Positions 1-7,212 of a stretch of 64,000 bases of DNA are shown here, piece after piece. This stretch comes from Tabrizicola caldifontis (GTDB lineage Bacteria > Pseudomonadota > Alphaproteobacteria > Rhodobacterales > Rhodobacteraceae). The notes under the pieces were generated by a model. It ran no database searches. It was not told the DNA's origin and was given only the letters and a program-made list of their open reading frames with translations. Made by a program: the position numbers and the translations under genes. The stretch is taken from the NCBI RefSeq assembly GCF_004762095.1, contig NZ_SIJH01000016.1:1-64000 (forward strand), written 5' to 3'. Numbering within the stretch: the first letter of the stretch is position 1; each line of letters opens with the position of its first letter.

Positions 1-63
1 CCCTGCCTCGTGCTCTTTCAGAATGCCGATGATCTGGTCTTCGGTGAACCTGCTGCGCTTCAT
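1..63 (-). CDS. IS3-family transposase OrfA, N-terminal fragment
   Basis: Reverse translation from the ATG at 63 gives MKRSRFTEDQIIGILKEHEA, the near-universal start of the IS3-family (IS407 group) OrfA helix-turn-helix protein. OrfA is the DNA-binding half of the OrfAB transposase made by programmed frameshifting. Only 21 codons are inside the window, so nothing can be said about whether the rest is intact. Confidence 0.85.
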   Translation of the reverse strand, partial: MKRSRFTEDQIIGILKEHEAG

Positions 64-121
64 CTCTGGTCCTCTCGGTTGGGCCAGAGTCTACCTCAAA
101 CTGGATTAGGCGGAGGGGGCA
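1..121 (-). mobile_element. IS3-family insertion sequence, left part cut by window edge
   Basis: The stretch holds the first codons of an IS3-type OrfA on the minus strand, followed (reading leftward to rightward on +) by a terminal segment typical of IS3/IS407-group ends, whose outermost bases read TG...: the reverse complement of 120-121 gives the TG end followed by a run of C. The element end at 121 is inferred from this motif, not from a visible target-site duplication, because the other end lies outside the window. Host sequence resumes inside an Amt-like coding frame, so the element appears to have interrupted that gene. Confidence 0.75.
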
Positions 122-297
122 ACGTCATGGGCTTTGTGCCGGGCTACGTCGTTTCGCTGATCCTGAAGCAGCTGCGGCTTCTGCGGGTGCCGAAAGAGGC
201 CGAGGTGCTGGGCCTAGACAAGGTGAAGGTTCCGGCAGTCGCCTATCCCGAAATCCTGGGTGAACCGGCGCGTGGGCCGGTGACCCCGGCACAGTAA
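122..297 (+). pseudogene. 3' remnant of an Amt-like transporter gene, cut by the IS
   Basis: The open frame from the IS boundary to TAA at 295-297 encodes a hydrophobic turn (GYVVSLILKQLRLLRVPKEA) and then a soluble tail ending in a VAYPE-like motif. This resembles the last membrane helix and cytosolic tail of Amt/Rh proteins. The assignment is by resemblance and by the complete Amt-like gene 400 bp downstream. All but the last ~58 codons lie on the far side of the insertion sequence, so the gene is probably inactive. An open frame reading back through the IS from about base 10 is fortuitous. Confidence 0.55.
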
Positions 298-303
298 GAA
301 AGG

Positions 304-474
304 ATGATGACGATGGTCGGAACCGATATCGCCGACTGGGCCGCGGTCGAAGGCCCGTATTATGCCGGGATGGGTAGCGAGGCCTTCTGGCTGGGCCTGT
401 CGATGGTGCTGTGTGTTGCCGTTCTTGTGCTGGGCGCACGGCACGAAAAAGCTGCCTACCGCAAGACGAAATAG
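304..474 (+). CDS. Small single-pass membrane protein (56 aa)
   Basis: The ORF starts ATGATGACG only seven bases after the truncated Amt-like gene, so the two were probably cotranscribed. An acidic, aromatic N-terminal part (about residues 1-28) is followed by one strong membrane segment (FWLGLSMVLCVAVLVLGA, about residues 29-46) and a short basic tail ending KAAYRKTK. A GAAAGGATG context supplies a weak Shine-Dalgarno sequence. I recognise no family. Its place between two Amt-like genes suggests an accessory subunit or a modulator of the transporter, which is inference only. Confidence 0.5.
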   Translation: MMTMVGTDIADWAAVEGPYYAGMGSEAFWLGLSMVLCVAVLVLGARHEKAAYRKTK

Positions 475-484
475 CGCAACAAGG

Positions 485-555
485 CGGGCCCACCGGTCGG
501 GCGGGCCCGACGCTTCCGGCCCCAAATTCTCTGCTGGAAGAAAAAAAGTTTCTTC
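485..555 (+). terminator. Two stem-loops between the small membrane gene and the second amt-like gene
   Basis: A GC hairpin with 7-bp arms (CGGGCCC at 485-491, GGGCCCG at 503-509) is followed by an A/T hairpin (GAAGAAA at 537-543, TTTCTTC at 549-555). Neither has a clean U-tract after it, so they may be a weak terminator or processing element. The rest of 475-703 contains no gene. Confidence 0.3.
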
Positions 556-703
556 GAGGGCAAAAATTGCTTTGTGACCTGCGCCAACTGCGCCAATCTG
601 TCCCTACGGGCAAAACGCCCGACGTCAGGATGCTGGGTCACGCGGCGATGGTGTCGGGGCACCCGGTTCCTGCGTCAACAACAACGGGAACAGGGAGTAT
701 GAC

Positions 704-2074
704 ATGGAAAGCGAAACGATCGCATTCTATGCGGATCAGGTCAGCCTGAATTCGCTGGTCCAGAACGTCGTCTATGCCTCCGGCACCGTCGGGGCAATCC
801 TCGTCGTTGTCGGACTTCTGCTGATCGACGCAGGCACCACACGGCGGAAGAGCCTTTTCAACTCGACGATCGAAAAGGTGATGGGCTTCTTTCTGGGCTT
901 CACGGTCTATTACGTGATCGGCTTCGGATTCTGGGCCGCGCAATACTACATCATGGTGGACGGCACGCTGACCGACAGCCTGAAGGACTGGTGGATCGGT
1001 GGCGCGATGCTGAACGCGCTGGCACAGGAGGTTGACCCGGCGGTCTTCCCGGGGCTGAACTCGTTCCAGATCTTCGTGTTCTTCCTGGCGTGCTTCGCCG
1101 GGATCGTGAACATCCTGTTCCATTTCGCCGTGTCCGAACGGATGAAGGCCTCGGCCTACTATGTCATTTCGGTCGTGGCCGCCGTGGCCTCGTCGGTGCT
1201 CAGCTGGATCACCTGGGGTTCGGTCGGGCCGCTGACCAACGCGGGTTTCCACGACTTCTTCGGTGTCGGTTTCGTCTACATGTTCCCCGCTGGCATGGCG
1301 CTGGTTCTCGTGAACATGCTGCCCGCCCGCCCGGGCGTGTTCGAGGCACATCCCCGGGTGCCGGGCTATTATGCTCCGTCAATCGGGTTGGCGGCGACGG
1401 GCCTTCTGACGATCTTCGCCGGCTTGCCGATGATCATCATGTCCTGCCTGTTCTTCTTCGATCCCGAGGCGCTTGCGGTGTCGGTCACCATGGCCACGAC
1501 CAGCGTCGGCGTGGCGCTGAACAACTACGCGCTGGCTTGGGCCGGGGGCGCGGTGTCGGGCATGATCATTGCCTATGCGACCCGGAAATATGCCTATCTG
1601 CTGCTGGGGCCCCTTGCCGGCTATGTTTCGGGGGCTTCGGGCTTTGACGTCTACATGCCGTGGCAGATGTTCCTTGTGTCTCTGGGCGCCCCTGTTGTTG
1701 CCTGGCTTGTGTATGAGTTCACGTTCAAGCGCAGGTTCGACGAGCACAAGCTGACGCCCCTGTTCATCGGGGCGGGCAGCTACGGTCTTATCATGCTGGG
1801 CATCTTCAAGTCCGGCACGCCGCGCGGAGGATACTTCGGCATCGAAGAGGGTGCCTACGCCTTCCAGCACGGCGAGATCAGCCTGATCATGCAGCTGGCA
1901 GGGATCGTCGTCTGCATCGGTGCCGGCGTGGTGACCGGCCTTGTCACGGCAGTCATCCTTAGGGCGACCATCGGACTCAGGGTCTCGGACGAGGACATGG
2001 CCGAGGGCCTGGACAGCCTGCGCTGGGGCGTCGAGACCGATGTGGTGACGAAAGAAGACCTGCCCCGCGCCTGA
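704..2074 (+). CDS. Divergent ammonium transporter (Amt/Rh) family protein
   Basis: This 456-residue polytopic membrane protein has Amt hallmarks. Near residue 37 there is GLLLIDAG...RRKS (the usual GFxLLEAGxVRxKN), and the C-terminal cytosolic end reads TIGLRVSDEDMAEGLD. The aspartate of the first pore motif is kept (D184 in HDFFGVGFVYM), but the position of the first twin-histidine is tyrosine (Y192). The second histidine region (LFIGAGSYGLIMLG, about 353-366) also has no histidine. Amt proteins conduct ammonium or methylammonium through a pore lined by these histidines, so a changed substrate or mechanism is likely. An AGGGAG Shine-Dalgarno sits 7 nt before the ATG. Placement ahead of a methylamine-degradation operon supports uptake of an amine or ammonium. 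Confidence 0.8.
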   Translation: MESETIAFYADQVSLNSLVQNVVYASGTVGAILVVVGLLLIDAGTTRRKSLFNSTIEKVMGFFLGFTVYYVIGFGFWAAQYYIMVDGTLTDSLKDWWIGGAMLNALAQEVDPAVFPGLNSFQIFVFFLACFAGIVNILFHFAVSERMKASAYYVISVVAAVASSVLSWITWGSVGPLTNAGFHDFFGVGFVYMFPAGMALVLVNMLPARPGVFEAHPRVPGYYAPSIGLAATGLLTIFAGLPMIIMSCLFFFDPEALAVSVTMATTSVGVALNNYALAWAGGAVSGMIIAYATRKYAYLLLGPLAGYVSGASGFDVYMPWQMFLVSLGAPVVAWLVYEFTFKRRFDEHKLTPLFIGAGSYGLIMLGIFKSGTPRGGYFGIEEGAYAFQHGEISLIMQLAGIVVCIGAGVVTGLVTAVILRATIGLRVSDEDMAEGLDSLRWGVETDVVTKEDLPRA

Positions 2075-2099
2075 CGGGAAGAACTGTGCACGTCCCATC

Positions 2100-2125
2100 C
2101 CCGGGCGCGGGACCAAGCGCCCGGG
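2100..2125 (+). terminator. GC-rich stem-loop after the amt-like gene
   Basis: Perfect 9-bp arms CCCGGGCGC (2100-2108) and GCGCCCGGG (2117-2125) enclose an 8-base loop, 26 bases after the stop codon. There is no U-tract, so termination is plausible but unproven; it could also act as a 3' stabiliser. Confidence 0.35.
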
Positions 2126-2239
2126 TGGTGGCAGCAGCCGGAAGCCATTAAGGGCCGACGGCATGCAAGAAGTCGGACGTGGTTTAGCCAGTGCAGCCCA
2201 TCATTCATCCATGCCTGCGGCCTTGCAGGAGACTTTCAG

Positions 2240-2395
2240 ATGACCTGGCCCAATCCTTTCCTGCTGCCTGTCCGGACCCTTCCGGCCATGCGCGTTGCGG
2301 CGATGGTCTGCCGCCGGTTCGGCACCAGCCGCCCGCTGCGTCGAGGTCCGCAGCACCGCAAGCTTGCCCAGCCGCCGCCAGGCAACACTGCCTGA
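2240..2395 (+). CDS. Candidate small basic protein (51 aa)
   Basis: This short ORF lies in the 425-bp space between the Amt-like gene and the permease. Its ATG is preceded by a strong AGGAG Shine-Dalgarno with 8-nt spacing, which is the main reason for reporting it. The product is basic: a hydrophobic start (TWPNPFLLPVRTL) is followed by an Arg-rich middle (RRFGTSRPLRRG) and a Pro-rich end. No family is recognised. It might be a leader peptide or a real microprotein, or chance in GC-rich DNA. The rest of 2075-2499 holds only the stem-loop at 2100-2125. Confidence 0.3.
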   Translation: MTWPNPFLLPVRTLPAMRVAAMVCRRFGTSRPLRRGPQHRKLAQPPPGNTA

Positions 2396-2499
2396 CACGG
2401 AGCTAGCGAAGAAAATCGAACCGATACGCAGACGCGGCCGGGGTGCATGGATGATTGCAACCTGCCCGTGACGCGGTGCGTGACAACAGGAGTCAAGGA

Positions 2500-4263
2500 A
2501 TGACGATGGAAACTGGATCGGGCCAGATGGTCCGGGCGCTGAGCTGGAGAGGGGCCTTCTGGGTTGCCGCCGGCGTGCCGCCCCTGGTGCTGTTCTCGAT
2601 CGGCGGTATAGCCGGGACGACGGGCAAGCTGGCCTTCGTGGTCTGGATGATCTCGATGGTGATGGGTTTTCTGCAAAGCTTCACCTACGCCGAGATGGCG
2701 GGGATGTTCGGCAACAAGTCGGGCGGCACCTCGGTTTATGGTGCGACGGCCTGGCTGCGCTATGGCAAGCTGATCGCGCCCCTGTCGGTCTGGTGCAACT
2801 GGTTCGCCTGGACGCCGGTGCTGTCCCTGGGCTGCGCCATTGCCGCGGGCTACATCCTGAATGCGCTGTTCCCGATCCCGCTGGCCGACAGCCAGCCGGT
2901 CATGGACTGGGTGACGGCGAACCTGGCCAGCTATACGGCCGAGACCCCGGCGGTTGCCGACTACATCGCCAACAATGCCGGCGCGACGGTCGAGCAGGCG
3001 ATCCAGGCGGTCGCCACGGCGGATGCGGTCTCGGCGCTGACGCCCTGGTTCCGCACCTACGAGGCGTTCCAGATCACCATTCCGGCGCTGGGGACGCTGC
3101 ATTTCAACACCACCTTCCTGATCGGCGTGATCCTGATGCTGATCATCCTGGCGATTCAGGAAAAGGGCATCGCCAATACGGCGGCAGCGCAGAAATGGCT
3201 GGCGATCATCGTGCTGGTGCCGCTTTTCCTGGTTGGGTTGGTGCCGATCCTGACCGGAGCGATCGACTGGATGAACGTCACCAACCTGGTGCCGCCCACG
3301 GCCGCCTATTCCGGCGTGGACGGCGAATGGAACATTGGCGGCTGGACGCTGTTCCTGGGCGGTCTCTACATCGCGGCCTGGTCCACCTACGGCTTTGAAA
3401 CCGCGGTCTGCTATACGCGCGAACTGAAGGATCCCAAGCGCGACACCTTCCGGGCGATCTTCTATTCCGGCCTTCTGTGCATGGTGTTCTTCTTCCTGAT
3501 CCCGTTCTCGTTCCAGGGGGTGCTGGGCCAGGAAGGCATGCTGCAGCCTGGCATCGTGGACGGCACCGGTGTGGGCGAGGCGCTGGGCAACATGATCGGC
3601 GGCGGGCCGGTCGTCACCCAGATCTTCGTCATCCTGATGATCATGGCGCTGTTCCTGGCGATCATGACCGCCATGGCGGGGTCGTCGCGCACGCTCTATC
3701 AGGGTTCGCGCGACGGCTGGCTGCCGCGTTACCTCTCGAAGCTGAACGAGCATGGCGTGCCGCGACGCGCGATGTGGACGGATGTGGCCTTCAACATCTT
3801 CCTTCTGGCGCTGGCCTCGGACGCGGCGGGGTATTTCTACGTCCTCGCGATCTCCAATGTCGGCTACATCCTGTTCAACTTCCTGAACCTCAACGCCGGC
3901 TGGATCCACCGCATCGACAGCGCCCACATGGAGCGGCCCTGGAAGGCACCCTCCTGGCTGATCGGGCTGAACACGCTGCTGGCCTTCGTCAACGCCCTGT
4001 TCCTGGGCGCGGGCGCCAAGGTCTGGGGGTACGAGAATGCGCTGTGGTCGGGGCTGCTGTTTGCGGCCCTGATCTTTCCGGTGTTCTGGTATCGCCACTA
4101 CATCGTGGACAAGGGCAAGTTCCCCAAGGAAGCCTATGACGATCTTGGCCTGCCCTATGGCGAGCTGGGCCAACGCAAGGCCGGGTTCCTGCCCTATCTG
4201 GCCCTGATCGCCGGGGCGGCCGTGGTGCTCTGGGCGAACTGGTTCTTCGTCCTGCCAGCCTGA
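2500..4263 (+). CDS. APC-superfamily amino acid/amine permease
   Basis: The 587-residue product starts with a short polar segment and GAFWVAAGVPPLVLFSIGGIAG, the first helix of APC (amino acid-polyamine-organocation) permeases. About twelve to fourteen membrane segments follow, with a soluble insert near residues 130-190. The motif YGFETAVCYTRELKDPKRD near residue 315 matches the helix 8 loop of the family. The start is ATGACGATG at 2500 behind AGGAG; ATG at 2506 is the alternative. A strong terminator follows at 4283-4312. Its position directly upstream of the dmm operon suggests import of methylated amines or amino-acid substrates, but specificity cannot be read from sequence. Confidence 0.88.
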   Translation: MTMETGSGQMVRALSWRGAFWVAAGVPPLVLFSIGGIAGTTGKLAFVVWMISMVMGFLQSFTYAEMAGMFGNKSGGTSVYGATAWLRYGKLIAPLSVWCNWFAWTPVLSLGCAIAAGYILNALFPIPLADSQPVMDWVTANLASYTAETPAVADYIANNAGATVEQAIQAVATADAVSALTPWFRTYEAFQITIPALGTLHFNTTFLIGVILMLIILAIQEKGIANTAAAQKWLAIIVLVPLFLVGLVPILTGAIDWMNVTNLVPPTAAYSGVDGEWNIGGWTLFLGGLYIAAWSTYGFETAVCYTRELKDPKRDTFRAIFYSGLLCMVFFFLIPFSFQGVLGQEGMLQPGIVDGTGVGEALGNMIGGGPVVTQIFVILMIMALFLAIMTAMAGSSRTLYQGSRDGWLPRYLSKLNEHGVPRRAMWTDVAFNIFLLALASDAAGYFYVLAISNVGYILFNFLNLNAGWIHRIDSAHMERPWKAPSWLIGLNTLLAFVNALFLGAGAKVWGYENALWSGLLFAALIFPVFWYRHYIVDKGKFPKEAYDDLGLPYGELGQRKAGFLPYLALIAGAAVVLWANWFFVLPA

Positions 4264-4282
4264 AGTCCCTGATACGTGATGG

Positions 4283-4312
4283 AAAAGGCCGCCGGTTCGG
4301 GCGGCCTTTTTT
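4283..4312 (+). terminator. Rho-independent terminator of the permease gene
   Basis: Perfect 11-bp stem AAAAGGCCGCC (4283-4293) / GGCGGCCTTTT (4300-4310) with a 6-base loop and six T residues at 4307-4312. It isolates the permease transcript from the following dmm operon. Confidence 0.9.
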
Positions 4313-4330
4313 CCTTGCATCTGTTTTCTG

Positions 4331-4344
4331 ACAAGAAATTTTGT
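4331..4344. promoter_or_regulatory. Near-perfect palindrome in the dmm promoter region
   Basis: ACAAGAAATTTTGT is a 14-bp dyad with a single G/T mismatch, lying in an A/T-rich patch (4311-4365) between the permease terminator and the dmmD start. It is a candidate operator for induction of the dmm operon. It shares ACAAG/TTGT half-sites with the repeat cluster at 10221-10249. Confidence 0.4.
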
Positions 4345-4420
4345 TGCACTTCATTATTGCTTTCTGGCGGGAATCGCCTGACACTGGGCGAAAATGACAA
4401 CCCACTGGGAGGGACTGCGC

Positions 4421-5560
4421 ATGACGAATTCCTGGCGTTTCTCGGCACTGATGGACCGGCACCGAGCCCTCGGCTCCAACCTCGAAGACTGGAGCGGGAT
4501 GGGCACGGCCTGGTCCTATTCCAAGGGCGACCCGAATGCCGAATACATGGCGATCCGCACCAAGGCGGGGCTCATGGATGTGTCGGGCCTGAAGAAGGTG
4601 CACATCACCGGCCATGCGGCGTCCCATATCATCGACCGGGCGACGACCCGCGATCCCGAGAAGATCGCACCCGGAAAGTCGCTTTACGCCTGCATGCTGA
4701 ACGATGCCGGGAAATTCATCGACGACTGCATCATCTACCGCTTCGGGCCGAACACCTATACCGTTGTGCATGGGTCAGGCCAGGGCCATGAGCAGCTGAC
4801 CATGGCCGCCACGGGGCGCGACGTCTCGATCCGCTTCGACGACAACCTGCACGACCTGTCGCTGCAGGGCCCGCTGGCAGTGGACTATCTGGAAAAGCAC
4901 ATCCCGGGCGTGCGCCAGCTGCCCTACATGGGTCACATGCCGGCGATGCTGTTCGGCAAGCCGATCACCCTTTCGCGCACCGGCTATACTGGCGAGCGGG
5001 GGTATGAGATCTTCTGCCGCGGGCAGGACGCGGTGGAAATCTGGGACCGTATCCTGGAAGAAGGCGCCAGCATGGGCATCATCCCCTGCCGCTTCACCAC
5101 GCTCGACATGCTGCGGGCCGAAAGCTACCTGCTGTTTTACCCCTTCGACAATTCCGAGATGTATCCGTTCGAGAACGAGGGGCCGGGCGACACGCTGTGG
5201 GAGCTGGGCCTCGAGTGGACGGTAAGCAAGGGCAAGACCGGCTTCCGTGGTGCGGAAGAGCATTACCGCCTGCAGGGCAAGGAACGCTTCAAGATCTCGG
5301 GTCTGAAATTTGCAGACAAGACGAAGGTTCCGGGCAACGCGCCGATCTACAAGGACGGAAAGAAGGTCGGCGTGGTGACGCAGCCGATGTATTCGCCGCT
5401 GAACGACTGGGTCGTGGCGATTGCCCGCCTCGATGTGGATTGCGCCAACAACGGCACCGAACTCGAGGTGCGTTGCGGCACGCACGGCCCGCTGAAGGCC
5501 GTATCGGCCCCGCTGCCCTTCTACGACGTGGAAAAGAAGCGGCGCACCGCCAAGGATTGA
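4421..5560 (+). CDS. dmmD: GcvT-like aminomethyltransferase family protein of the dmm operon
   Basis: This 379-residue protein belongs to the GcvT/DmdA-type folate-dependent methyl or aminomethyl transferase family. It has the N-terminal AGLMDVSGLKKVHITG motif (about 45-60), the central LSRTGYTGERGYEIFC signature (about 188-203) and the C-terminal barrel (about 285-375). These proteins bind tetrahydrofolate. In the published dmmDABC cluster dmmD is proposed to pass the one-carbon unit released from dimethylamine to folate. The ATG at 4421 is chosen over 4394 because GGAGG lies 6-7 nt upstream. It is first of the dmm genes, and a 10-bp hairpin separates it from dmmA. Confidence 0.82.
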   Translation: MTNSWRFSALMDRHRALGSNLEDWSGMGTAWSYSKGDPNAEYMAIRTKAGLMDVSGLKKVHITGHAASHIIDRATTRDPEKIAPGKSLYACMLNDAGKFIDDCIIYRFGPNTYTVVHGSGQGHEQLTMAATGRDVSIRFDDNLHDLSLQGPLAVDYLEKHIPGVRQLPYMGHMPAMLFGKPITLSRTGYTGERGYEIFCRGQDAVEIWDRILEEGASMGIIPCRFTTLDMLRAESYLLFYPFDNSEMYPFENEGPGDTLWELGLEWTVSKGKTGFRGAEEHYRLQGKERFKISGLKFADKTKVPGNAPIYKDGKKVGVVTQPMYSPLNDWVVAIARLDVDCANNGTELEVRCGTHGPLKAVSAPLPFYDVEKKRRTAKD

Positions 5561-5567
5561 GCTTCCG

Positions 5568-5593
5568 GGGGCCCGCGCTTCGTCGCGGGCCCC
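5568..5593 (+). other. Intercistronic stem-loop between dmmD and dmmA
   Basis: Perfect 10-bp stem GGGGCCCGCG (5568-5577) / CGCGGGCCCC (5584-5593) with a CTTCGT loop, seven bases after the dmmD stop. No U-tract follows, so it more likely uncouples the expression of dmmD from dmmABC by processing, stabilisation or partial termination than ends the transcript. Confidence 0.6.
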
Positions 5594-5617
5594 TGCCTGC
5601 CCAAGGGAACTGCCCTC

Positions 5618-6244
5618 GTGAAAGTGGAACTGACCCCGGTAAATGCCCCCTCGATGCGCTCGCGCCCGGTCTATGCGCCGCTCGAGCCGCGGCCCGGAAA
5701 GCTGCATGTGATCGTCGCCGACGATGAAGGCGCGAACGCCGTGACCGATATGTTGGACAAGTCGAACAATCGTTCGGAAATCCTGGCGGACGCCCATGTG
5801 ATGTATTGCCCCGGGCCGACCGGGACTGATCTTTCCACTAAGCTCGAAGTCCTGGGTGCGGCCCAGTTCTTCCGTGCCCCGACCATTCCGGCGCTGTTGC
5901 CACGGCTCGTGCGGGTGCTGGCCGACGCGCATATGGGCACGCAGTTCTACCTGGCCGGCACCGAAGGCCTGATCGGCCAGGCCGAGCGCGAGATCATGGC
6001 TACCGGCTTTCCTCATGCCTCGATCCAGAAGGAACATCGCGGGTCCACCCTGCGCCGGGTGCAATGCGTCCATTGCAAGGGGATCACCGAGAACGTGGCG
6101 ACGGACCCGTTCAAGTGCAGCCATTGCGGGCTGAACCTGTTCGTCCGCGACCACTATTCCCGGCGGATCGCCGCCTTCCAGGGCGTCAACATCGACGCCG
6201 AGGATCCCGGCCAGGTGCCGGAAAGCGTGGTGAGGTTCAAATGA
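5618..6244 (+). CDS. dmmA: Dimethylamine monooxygenase small subunit (DmmA family)
   Basis: The 208-residue protein has the DmmA-type N-terminal domain (MRSRPVYAPLEPRPGKLHVI...) and a C-terminal zinc-ribbon-like part with two CxxC pairs (CVHCKG near 147 and CSHCGLNLFVRDHYSR near 163). DmmABC is the NADPH-dependent monooxygenase that converts dimethylamine to methylamine and formaldehyde. The start is GTG at 5618 with AAGGGA 9 nt upstream, and the TGA overlaps the ATG of dmmB by four bases, indicating translational coupling. Subunit letters follow the published order D-A-B-C; the assignment by letter is from memory of the family. Confidence 0.8.
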   Translation: MKVELTPVNAPSMRSRPVYAPLEPRPGKLHVIVADDEGANAVTDMLDKSNNRSEILADAHVMYCPGPTGTDLSTKLEVLGAAQFFRAPTIPALLPRLVRVLADAHMGTQFYLAGTEGLIGQAEREIMATGFPHASIQKEHRGSTLRRVQCVHCKGITENVATDPFKCSHCGLNLFVRDHYSRRIAAFQGVNIDAEDPGQVPESVVRFK

Positions 6245-7203
6245 GCGGGGGCGCCAAACTCCTGGTCCGCGTGGCCGAGGTGGTCGAGGTCAACGAGCTG
6301 ATCAAGCGTTTCCGCTTCGTGTCACGCGACGGGTCGGAATTGCCGGCCTTTTCCGGCGGAGCGCATACCGTGGTCGAGATGGACGATCACGGAACCCGCC
6401 GCCTGAATCCCTATTCGCTGATGTCCGACCCGGAGGACCGCTCGGGCTATGAAATCAGCGTGCGGCGCGACGATCAGGGGCGGGGCGGGTCGCTCTACAT
6501 GCACAGGCACGTCGTGCCGGGGATGGAGATGGTGCTGTCCCACCCCGTCAACCTGTTCCCGCTGGACAATCGGGCGCGGAAGCACCTGATGATCGCGGGT
6601 GGGATCGGGATCACGCCCTTCATCGCGCAGATCAAGCAGCTGACTCATTTCGGGGGGCGGTTCGAGCTGCACTATGCCGCACGCTCGAAGGCGCTGGGAG
6701 CCTACATGGACGAGCTTACAGCGGCGCATCCCGACAGAGTGCACTGCTATTTCGACGGCCAGGGCCAGCAGATCGACCTGGCGCGGGTGCTGGCCAATCA
6801 GCCGATCGGCACGCATCTTTATGTCTGCGGGCCGAAGGGCATGATCGGCTGGGTGCTGTCCACCGCCGAGGCCATGGGCTGGCCGAAGCAGGCGCTGCAC
6901 CACGAGGAATTCCTTGCCCCCGGCACCGGCCTGCCGTTCCAGGTGGAACTGGCCGCCAGCGGCAAGACCATCACTGTCGGCACGACGCAAAGCCTGCTCG
7001 AGGCGATGGAGGCCGCCGGGGTGGATGCCCCCTACCTCTGCCGCGGCGGGGCCTGCGGGCAATGCGAAACGACCGTTCTGAAATGCGACGGCACCATCCT
7101 GCACCGCGACCACTGGCTGACGCCCGAGGATCAGGCCTCGAACACCAAGATCATGCCCTGCGTCAGCCGCTTCGAGGGCAAGACCCTTGTCATCGACCGA
7201 TAG
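6241..7203 (+). CDS. dmmB: Dimethylamine monooxygenase reductase subunit (PDR/VanB type)
   Basis: This 320-residue flavin and iron-sulfur reductase has three parts: an FMN/FAD domain (RLNPYSLMSDPED near 52), an NAD(P)-binding domain (KHLMIAGGIGITPFIAQ near 118) and a C-terminal plant-type [2Fe-2S] domain with CRGGACGQC near 268 and a fourth cysteine in MPCVSR near the end. It passes electrons from NAD(P)H to the heme oxygenase subunit encoded next. The ATG overlaps the dmmA stop (ATGA). Length and domain order match phthalate dioxygenase reductase relatives. Confidence 0.88.
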   Translation: MSGGAKLLVRVAEVVEVNELIKRFRFVSRDGSELPAFSGGAHTVVEMDDHGTRRLNPYSLMSDPEDRSGYEISVRRDDQGRGGSLYMHRHVVPGMEMVLSHPVNLFPLDNRARKHLMIAGGIGITPFIAQIKQLTHFGGRFELHYAARSKALGAYMDELTAAHPDRVHCYFDGQGQQIDLARVLANQPIGTHLYVCGPKGMIGWVLSTAEAMGWPKQALHHEEFLAPGTGLPFQVELAASGKTITVGTTQSLLEAMEAAGVDAPYLCRGGACGQCETTVLKCDGTILHRDHWLTPEDQASNTKIMPCVSRFEGKTLVIDR

Positions 7204-7212
7204 GAGACGACC

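Noticed and set aside
10-297. 95-codon frame running from the IS end into the Amt-like tail as one protein
   Set aside because: The first ~37 codons are antisense to the IS transposase start and terminal repeat, so the joint frame is fortuitous.
2236-4320. 694-codon minus-strand open frame opposite the permease
   Set aside because: Shadow of a GC-rich + strand gene: the translation is His/Gln/Arg-rich with no domain, and the + frame is a clear APC permease.
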